The notes beneath the pieces are model-generated. The model saw only the letters and a list, made by a program, of their open reading frames with translations. It did not search any database and was not told the origin of the DNA. The translations under genes were made by a program, and so were the position numbers. From the NCBI GenBank assembly GCA_002405515.1, contig DHLZ01000006.1, positions 1 to 14,327 of the forward strand: 14,327 bases of DNA, written 5' to 3'. The stretch is from Planctomycetaceae bacterium UBA4655 (lineage in GTDB: Bacteria; Planctomycetota; Planctomycetia; Pirellulales; UBA1268). This document shows, one piece after another, positions 9,584 through 14,327 of the stretch (positions within the stretch are counted from its first letter, which is position 1; every line of letters starts with the position of its first letter).

Positions 9584-10759
9584 CTACCCCTGACGCGGCT
9601 GCGGCGGAGTCCGAGGCGGAACGATCGGCGGTGGCGGTGAGAACGCCTGTTTGGGCTTCGGTGGAACCGGCGGTTGCGGGGTTCTTCCGGACGCGAGATT
9701 CTGAATCGGCAGCGGCCCCTTCCCGGCCTGGGTGCCACCGCCCGCAAGCAAGGTGGCCGGCGTTGCGGGCCTCGTCGCAACCGGCCGCCGTGACGGCGTC
9801 GGATCAGGCGTCGGACCAGTTGACGTGATCGGTGCCAATTCGGTGCTTTCCGTGAAGAACAGCTTGGCGAGCGTCTGCTGGAGCAGGAAGAGCATCCCCA
9901 GGGCCAACGGCATCATCACCCAGCCGGCGAGGTCGTGGAAGACCATCTCGGCGACCTCCGAGCTTGCGATCTGGTAGAGCAGGCCGGTGACGGTGATCCG
10001 GATCGAGTTCACGATCAGCGCGATCGGAATGGCGCTCGCGATGATCACCACGTTCTCCCACCAATCGCGATCGCCCAGCATGACGAGCGCCACCGAGAGC
10101 GCGACGAAGATGGTGAGCATCCGCAGCCCGCTGCATGCGTCGACCACGCCGAGGTGCATGTCGCCAAGGACGATCTGGTTGCCTTCGCGGTAGGCGTCGA
10201 GGCCGAGCGTCTGCAGCGCGTAGGTGCTCACGATCGTGGCGAGGGTCTGCAGCGGCCCGAGAAGATAGCGGGTCGCCTCGTCGGGCAGCGGGAACATGAA
10301 GATCAGGAACGCGATCGGCGCCCACGCCCAGCGAAACATCCTCCACCCACCCACCATCAGGAACACGCCGGCGATGGCCGGGACGAACGTGTACATGTCG
10401 ATGGTGACGATTCGGTAGCGGGCCACCGCCAGCCGCAGGGCGAACGACGCGGCGAGCAGGCCGAGCCCCGCCATTCGTCCCGACAGGGGGATCTCGTCGG
10501 CGACGGGCTGCCGCCACGAGAAGAGCAGGCCGAGCGTGAACAGCGGCACGATCCAGCCATGCGAGTACTGCGGGTTGTCCCAGCTCGACCGCGCGTTGAG
10601 GAGCCCGGGCCAGTAGCTGTAGACGAGCAATCCCGTCAGGACGACGATCCCGGTCCATGCCGTCGCCTCCTCGGGCCTGCGGAGATCATGGAGCAATTGC
10701 CGGAGCCTCCCCATGAACGCCGAGACGAGCCCAGAGTCTTCCGCCGAGATTTGGTCCAT
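9584..10759 (-). CDS. Exosortase with proline-rich C-terminal tail
   Basis: This 391-residue multi-pass membrane protein belongs to the exosortase/archaeosortase family, transpeptidase-like enzymes thought to cleave C-terminal sorting signals (PEP-CTERM type) and transfer proteins to an acceptor at the cell surface. The three catalytic residues are in place: Cys209 in DACSGLRML, Arg254 in NSIRITVTG, and His275 in VFHDLAGW. PQYSHGWIVP near residue 63 is another family motif. About eight hydrophobic segments span residues 35-300. After them comes an unusual tail of about 85 residues rich in Pro, Thr and Ala, with PPVPPKPK and PPPPIVPP, which ordinary exosortases lack. No EpsI domain is fused; a separate EpsI-like gene lies nearby. 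I chose ATG 10759; a TTG at 10783 would add eight residues. Neither has a Shine-Dalgarno sequence. No sorting-signal substrate is visible in this window. Confidence 0.9.
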   Translation of the reverse strand: MDQISAEDSGLVSAFMGRLRQLLHDLRRPEEATAWTGIVVLTGLLVYSYWPGLLNARSSWDNPQYSHGWIVPLFTLGLLFSWRQPVADEIPLSGRMAGLGLLAASFALRLAVARYRIVTIDMYTFVPAIAGVFLMVGGWRMFRWAWAPIAFLIFMFPLPDEATRYLLGPLQTLATIVSTYALQTLGLDAYREGNQIVLGDMHLGVVDACSGLRMLTIFVALSVALVMLGDRDWWENVVIIASAIPIALIVNSIRITVTGLLYQIASSEVAEMVFHDLAGWVMMPLALGMLFLLQQTLAKLFFTESTELAPITSTGPTPDPTPSRRPVATRPATPATLLAGGGTQAGKGPLPIQNLASGRTPQPPVPPKPKQAFSPPPPIVPPRTPPQPRQG

Positions 10760-10854
10760 GTCGTCATAATATACGGCCGCCAAGCCGCCTGCGGCATGCC
10801 TCGAGGCAGCGGGGCAGGCTGTGCCCGGCCGGCCCGATCGTGTACCGTTCGGAA
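10760..10854. promoter_or_regulatory. Divergent intergenic region with palindromes
   Basis: This 95-bp region separates the exosortase and the membrane protein genes, which point away from each other. It contains the 12-bp palindrome TGCCTCGAGGCA (10797-10808), enclosed by a further inverted pair GCCTGC (10787-10792) and GCAGGC (10814-10819). An AT-rich TATATTAT stretch just before the exosortase start could be a -10 element, but I see no matching -35 box. The palindrome may be an operator. Confidence 0.5.
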
Positions 10855-11844
10855 ATGGTTCATCGCTCCCTTCACCCGGCCGCCAAGTTCGCCCTGCGGG
10901 TCGCGGCCACGCTGGGGCTGGGGTGGTTTCTGCTCCAGCGGGTCGAACTGGATTCCCTCGGCAGCACGCTCCGCTCGCTCGACTGGCGGTGGTGGTTTCT
11001 CGGCCTCGCCGTCTCGCTCGGCGTCCAGGCCTTTGCCGGCTTCCGCTGGGCCAGGCTTGCCCGGCCGCTCGGCTTCGACTTCTCCGTTCCGTCGTTCGTG
11101 TTGCGATTTTACGAAGGATCTTTCTTCAGCCTCTGCCTGCCGACGTCGATCGGGGGCGACTTCGTGAAGGCCTACCGCTTGAGCGACACTTCGCACGGTC
11201 GGCTGCTGGCCGGCTGCAGCGTCATCGCCGACAGACTCACCGGCCTGGCGGCCCTCGGCGTGCTCGCAGGAACGACGATCGCCGCCCGCAGCTTCGCGCT
11301 CCCTGGCTGGGCGACGCTCGCCCTCGGCACGGTCCTGCTGGCCGCGGCGGCCTGGATGTTCATGAAGGCCGTCGGCTCGCTCGACCGGTTCATCGAAGCG
11401 GTTCCCGAGCAGCACAAGGCGAGGCAATTTCTCTCGAACCTTCTGCCCTACCAAAAGCGGCCTCGGCTGATGGCCAAGGCCGTCTTCTACAGCATGGTCG
11501 TTCAGGTCGGCGGCGTGGTGGGCGTGGCGCTCGTCGCGCGGGGCCTCGGCCTGACGGTTCCGCTCGGGGCGTGGTTCTACATCGTGCCGCTCGTGGCGCT
11601 GGCGATGGTGCTGCCCGTGAGCATCAGCGGCGTGGGAGTCCGGGAGGGAGGGCTCGTCTTCCTGCTCGCGCCGTTCGGCGTCTCGGCCGAACAGGCGGTC
11701 ACGCTCGGCCTGCTCTGGTTTCTCACCAGCATCGTCTGCGGCCTGCTCGGTGGGATCGTCTTCCTCTTCGACGCCGCCCGGCCAGGCCCGGCGGTGTCAC
11801 CAGGCTCGGCTGTGTCGTCCGACGCGGCGGTGTCGTCCGACTGA
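10855..11844 (+). CDS. Integral membrane protein of the lysylphosphatidylglycerol synthase TM/UPF0104 family
   Basis: This 329-residue polytopic membrane protein matches the LPG-synthase transmembrane family (UPF0104, the flippase half of MprF-like proteins, also AglD-like). Visible signatures are PTSIGGDFVKAYRL at about 96-109, SVIADRLTGL at about 122-131, and LPVSISGVGVREGG at about 253-266. There are about seven hydrophobic segments. Members are implicated in moving or modifying lipids, polyprenols or lipid-linked sugars, and the gene often sits beside surface polysaccharide genes; the actual substrate here is unknown. The gene is divergent from the exosortase. The start is uncertain: ATG 10855 or GTG 10840, neither with a good Shine-Dalgarno sequence. 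The C-terminus after the last membrane segment is a short repetitive tail (AVSPGS, AVSSDA, AVSSD). It converges on the YgfZ-Nudix gene with 24 bp between stops. Confidence 0.85.
   Translation: MVHRSLHPAAKFALRVAATLGLGWFLLQRVELDSLGSTLRSLDWRWWFLGLAVSLGVQAFAGFRWARLARPLGFDFSVPSFVLRFYEGSFFSLCLPTSIGGDFVKAYRLSDTSHGRLLAGCSVIADRLTGLAALGVLAGTTIAARSFALPGWATLALGTVLLAAAAWMFMKAVGSLDRFIEAVPEQHKARQFLSNLLPYQKRPRLMAKAVFYSMVVQVGGVVGVALVARGLGLTVPLGAWFYIVPLVALAMVLPVSISGVGVREGGLVFLLAPFGVSAEQAVTLGLLWFLTSIVCGLLGGIVFLFDAARPGPAVSPGSAVSSDAAVSSD
11791..11841 (+). repeat. Degenerate 18-bp tandem repeats at the 3' end of the membrane protein gene
   Basis: Three consecutive units, 11791-11808, 11809-11826 and 11827-11841 (truncated by the stop), share the GTGTC core and encode AVSPGS, AVSSDA and AVSSD. 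They form a hydrophilic tail that is not part of the conserved domain, and copy number may vary between strains. Confidence 0.7.
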
Positions 11845-11868
11845 AGTAGGTGAGGGCTTCCTCGAACC

Positions 11869-13452
11869 TCACCGCGGCCGTTCGGACCGCCTGCGGGCCT
11901 CTTCGAGCAGGATCGCGGCGATCGACTTGGCGTCGTCGATGCGGCCGTCGAGGCACATTGCGACCGCCTCGCTCCATGCCACGAGCCGAACCACGATCCT
12001 CTCCCCCGGCTCGAGCGCCTGCTCGCCGGCCGCGAGCGACTCCGCGCGGAACACGTGCATCCGTTCTCGGAGGATGCCCGGCGACATCCAGAAGCTGGCC
12101 GCGTGCACGATCCGGCCGGCGCGGTAGCCGGTCTCCTCCTCGAGTTCCCGTCGTGCGGCCTCTTCGAGCGGCTCGTCCCGGTCGAGCGTGCCGGCCGGCA
12201 GCTCCAGGAGCGGCCCGCCGACGGCGACCCGCCAGTTTTCGACGAGGCAGAGCCGTGGCTGGCCCGATTCATCCTCGACGATCGGCAGGATCACGACGCT
12301 GCCGGGGTGCTCTACGATCTCGCGGGTTCGATGCGAGCCGTCGGCGAGCGTCTCGTCCACGCTCGCGACGCGGAATCGGCTCGCTTCGAAGACGATCCGC
12401 CGCGAGGCATCCTCGCCTCCACCGACCCCGCGGACCGGGAGATCGACGAACCGCGCCGGCCGGCCGCCGACCGTCAGGCCTCGGGCGGAGGCCGCCTTCT
12501 CGTGGACGATCGCGAGGGCGAGAGCGGCGCCGAGCCGGTGTGAGTGGCAGCTGCTGGTGACGAAGCCGACGGGCTCGCCATCGGCCGCGACGGCCTCGGA
12601 TCTCTGCGGCGCCGGCCCATCGACGGCCAGACCCCTCAGCCTTCGATTGACATGCCCGATCGCGTCGATGCGGGCCACGGTCTCCTGTCCGAGATAGCAG
12701 CCCTTCGTGAACGAGATCGCAGTCGAGTCGCGGCCGAGCTCCTGTGGAAGCGTCTTGTCGGGAATGTCGTCGGTGGACGGAAAGCCCTGTTCGATGCGGG
12801 CCGCGTCGATCGCGTCGGCCGACATCCGCGGAACGCCCTCGGCGGCCAGGGCTGCCGCGATCGCCTGGCCGTCGTCGGCGCCGGCGAGCAGCAGCACCGC
12901 CTCGCAGCCGAGCCACGGGATGCGGACCGCGCGAACGACCCTTCCGGCGATCCGCCCCACGGCATGCTGTTGTTTTCGACCGTCGTCCGCCCCGGCGGCC
13001 GGGATCGGGATGCCGAGCCACGCCGTCGCGCCGTCGCCGGCGAGCACGATCGCCGACCGCCCGTGCGACAGGTCCTCGATATCCACCTTCTCCCGGATGT
13101 GGTAGTGCTCGAGGTGCGCCCGCAGCCGTTCCCCGAGCGGCATCGGGCCGTCGTCCGCCCCCGGCCTGCGTCCTGCATCCGGCCGCCCTGCATCGGCGTC
13201 GAGCAGCACTCCATCGCCCGTCCGCAGGATCTGCACGAACGCGAGAACCCATCCCTTCGCGTCGGTGACGAATCCCTCGGTTCCCTCGCCGTCGGCGAGA
13301 CTCGAAACCGCCGCCGTGACGAAGTTGTCGAGGAACCTCGCCGCGTCGGTCCCCGCGAGCCGGACCGCCGCCCTCGGACCCGAAAAGCCCCATCGCAGCC
13401 CGGCGGCGGCCGCCGCCCGGAACTCCGCCCGGACACCCCGTGTTTCGCCCAT
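11869..13452 (-). CDS. Fusion of a YgfZ/GcvT-like folate-binding protein and a Nudix hydrolase
   Basis: This continuous 527-residue frame joins two proteins normally separate. Residues 1 to about 337 are YgfZ/GcvT-like: FLDNFVTAAV near the start, and the diagnostic KGCYLGQE at 250-257 whose cysteine is essential in YgfZ. YgfZ is a tetrahydrofolate-binding protein that supports assembly or repair of Fe-S enzymes. After a short Gly-rich linker (339-353) comes a Nudix domain with an intact box at 421-443 (G-x5-E-x7-REL-x-EE-x-GY), preceded by the TREIVEHPGSVVILP segment typical of ADP-ribose pyrophosphatase-like members. These hydrolyse nucleoside diphosphate derivatives; the substrate is a guess. 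The ATG at 13452 was chosen because it fits the YgfZ N-terminus, although its Shine-Dalgarno match is weak; an upstream GTG at 13527 would translate across a terminator-like hairpin. The gene is divergent from the helix-turn-helix gene. Confidence 0.88.
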   Translation of the reverse strand: MGETRGVRAEFRAAAAAGLRWGFSGPRAAVRLAGTDAARFLDNFVTAAVSSLADGEGTEGFVTDAKGWVLAFVQILRTGDGVLLDADAGRPDAGRRPGADDGPMPLGERLRAHLEHYHIREKVDIEDLSHGRSAIVLAGDGATAWLGIPIPAAGADDGRKQQHAVGRIAGRVVRAVRIPWLGCEAVLLLAGADDGQAIAAALAAEGVPRMSADAIDAARIEQGFPSTDDIPDKTLPQELGRDSTAISFTKGCYLGQETVARIDAIGHVNRRLRGLAVDGPAPQRSEAVAADGEPVGFVTSSCHSHRLGAALALAIVHEKAASARGLTVGGRPARFVDLPVRGVGGGEDASRRIVFEASRFRVASVDETLADGSHRTREIVEHPGSVVILPIVEDESGQPRLCLVENWRVAVGGPLLELPAGTLDRDEPLEEAARRELEEETGYRAGRIVHAASFWMSPGILRERMHVFRAESLAAGEQALEPGERIVVRLVAWSEAVAMCLDGRIDDAKSIAAILLEEARRRSERPR

Positions 13453-13476
13453 CTCGTTTCTTTTCCGACGTGGCAG

Positions 13477-13503
13477 AAAAAATTTCGTTCGCCGCCGAAC
13501 GAA
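13477..13503 (-). terminator. Terminator-like hairpin in the leader of the YgfZ-Nudix gene
   Basis: On the minus strand, TTCGTTCG (13503-13496) pairs with CGAACGAA (13491-13484) around the loop GCGG, and the stem is followed by A then six T (13482-13477). This has the shape of an intrinsic terminator. It lies only 24 nt before the YgfZ-Nudix start codon and downstream of any promoter placed near the HTH gene, so it could act as an attenuator. Alternatively the palindrome is an operator for the divergent regulator. Confidence 0.55.
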
Positions 13504-13558
13504 CCCGGCGCCACCAGCGTACAGCACGGTGTTGACGTCGTTGATGGAAATCGACGGA

Positions 13559-13564
13559 AGGAGG
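13559..13564 (+). promoter_or_regulatory. Ribosome binding site of the helix-turn-helix gene
   Basis: AGGAGG lies 7 nt before the ATG at 13572, fixing that start. Confidence 0.85.
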
Positions 13565-13571
13565 CGGTGCG

Positions 13572-14141
13572 ATGGCGACTGTGTGCTGCGAATCAGGCTG
13601 TCAGGATCCGTTCGACGACGGTCCTGATCACGACCGGCGAGAGATCCCCGACGCCCCGCAGCCGACCTTGAGGAGGGGAAGGCCGGTACGAGGTTTCCAT
13701 CGCATCGCGGAAGTGCGTCGCCAGCAGGGCGTGACGCTCCGCAACGTCGCCAGGCGGCTCGGCATCGAGATGGGCGTCGTGCGTCGGCAGGAGCTCCCCG
13801 ACGCCGACCTGCGGATCTCCGACCTGCTCCTCTGGCAGCAGGTGCTCGAGGTGCCAGTCGCGGAGCTGCTCGTCGAGGGGGAGGGACAGCTCTCGGGGCC
13901 CGTGCTCGAGCGGTCGCGCATGGTGAAGCTCATGAAGACGGCCGCGGCCATCCGGGAACGCACGGGCGGCACGCCGGTCGGCCAGCTCGTCGATATGCTG
14001 ATCGCGCAGATCCTCGAGATCATGCCGGAACTTCGCGACGTGACACCCTGGCACACCGTCGGCCAGCGACGCACGCTCGACGAGGTCGGCCGCACGGCGG
14101 CGTGGCCCGTGCCGGAGGAGATCTTCCGCCGGCAGTCGTGA
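13572..14141 (+). CDS. Helix-turn-helix (Xre/Cro-like) DNA-binding protein
   Basis: This 189-residue protein carries a helix-turn-helix of the Xre/Cro type at about residues 43-100: FHRIAEVRRQQGVTLRNVARRLGI is the recognisable part, followed by a segment that reads like the rest of the five-helix fold (DLLLWQQVLEVPVAELL). The N-terminus contains Cys5, Cys6 and Cys10 (VCCESGC), which may be coincidental or a redox or metal site. The C-terminal half (about 105-189) contains an amphipathic helical stretch and PWHTVGQRRTLDEVGR; it has no domain I can name. The strong ribosome binding site fixes the start. The gene is divergent from the YgfZ-Nudix gene, and a perfect 8-bp inverted repeat lies between them, so local regulation is possible but unproven. 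Confidence 0.75.
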   Translation: MATVCCESGCQDPFDDGPDHDRREIPDAPQPTLRRGRPVRGFHRIAEVRRQQGVTLRNVARRLGIEMGVVRRQELPDADLRISDLLLWQQVLEVPVAELLVEGEGQLSGPVLERSRMVKLMKTAAAIRERTGGTPVGQLVDMLIAQILEIMPELRDVTPWHTVGQRRTLDEVGRTAAWPVPEEIFRRQS

Positions 14142-14156
14142 CGGTGGTAGTTGCTG

Positions 14157-14216
14157 GGTTCGGGGCTGCCCGTCACGGTCAACTCTGGTCAACTCTGCTG
14201 GTTCGGGGCAGCCCGT
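14157..14216. repeat. Short direct repeats downstream of the helix-turn-helix gene
   Basis: GGTTCGGGGCTGCCCGT (14157-14173) recurs as GGTTCGGGGCAGCCCGT (14200-14216), differing at one base. Between them GGTCAACTCT is perfectly duplicated in tandem (14177-14186, 14187-14196). Because GGGCTGCCC and GGGCAGCCC are also reverse complements, the two outer copies can pair into a 9-bp stem. Confidence 0.75.
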
Positions 14217-14237
14217 GTGCCGCTCGCCGGACGCATA

Positions 14238-14327
14238 GAGAACCCCAACAAGGAATAAAAAAAAAAGAGAGAGAAAGGACAAAGAACAACAAACATAAAA
14301 AATAAAAAAAAAAGAAAAAGAGAAACC
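14238..14327. other. A-rich low-complexity tail at the right edge
   Basis: From about 14238 the composition changes abruptly from GC-rich to almost pure A/G with long A-runs and GAGAGAGA, continuing to the last base. Nothing else in the window resembles it. It encodes no convincing protein. It is most simply an end-of-contig sequencing or assembly artefact; a real AT-rich junction is the alternative. Confidence 0.7.

Noticed and set aside
12544..13671. A 375-codon plus-strand open frame opposite the YgfZ domain running into the HTH gene
   Set aside because: It is antisense to the YgfZ motif region and out of frame with the HTH gene, which has its own strong ribosome binding site.
14102..14305. 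A 67-codon plus-strand frame ending in a Lys-rich tail
   Set aside because: Its end is encoded by the A-rich edge sequence and its start overlaps the HTH gene out of frame.

Overview
The window is GC-rich, densely packed bacterial DNA that looks like Planctomycetota, possibly Pirellulales. The reasons are a Tat-exported Gfo/Idh/MocA oxidoreductase of the type abundant in that phylum, an exosortase with a stand-alone EpsI-like partner, and a small helix-turn-helix protein of planctomycetal appearance. This placement is inferred from gene content; no rRNA or other marker gene is present.

Layout, left to right. Positions 1-529 hold no convincing gene but contain a nested long inverted repeat (1-228). 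A secreted Gfo/Idh/MocA oxidoreductase (530-1831, +) meets alanine dehydrogenase (1824-2927, -) tail to tail with an 8-nt overlap. Alanine dehydrogenase is divergent, across only 40 bp, from methylthioribose-1-phosphate isomerase mtnA (2968-4098, +). mtnA overlaps the next minus-strand gene tail to tail by 24 nt. From 10759 down to 4075 five minus-strand genes follow one another: exosortase, Wzz/BY-kinase-type chain-length regulator, EpsI-like protein, GDP-mannose 4,6-dehydratase (gmd) and GDP-L-fucose synthase (fcl). Divergent from the exosortase is an integral-membrane LPG-synthase/UPF0104-like protein (10855-11844, +). It converges on a YgfZ-Nudix fusion gene (11869-13452, -), which is divergent from an Xre-like helix-turn-helix gene (13572-14141, +). 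The last 186 bp contain short repeats and then a very A-rich low-complexity tail that does not resemble the rest of the window.

How the genes fit together. The five-gene minus-strand block reads as a surface polysaccharide and protein-sorting locus. gmd and fcl make GDP-L-fucose from GDP-mannose, the Wzz/BY-kinase protein would control polymer assembly or export, and the exosortase with its EpsI partner would process and anchor exported proteins in an exosortase-type system. No glycosyltransferase, polymerase, flippase of Wzx type or PEP-CTERM substrate is visible here, so the rest of the pathway must lie elsewhere. The flanking genes are metabolic or housekeeping: amino-acid metabolism, methionine salvage, and Fe-S/folate-linked YgfZ with a nucleotide-sugar-type hydrolase domain.

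The points most worth a second look are the YgfZ-Nudix fusion, a terminator-like hairpin in its leader, the proline-rich C-terminal tail on the exosortase, the BY-kinase without a tyrosine cluster, and the nested inverted repeat at the left edge.
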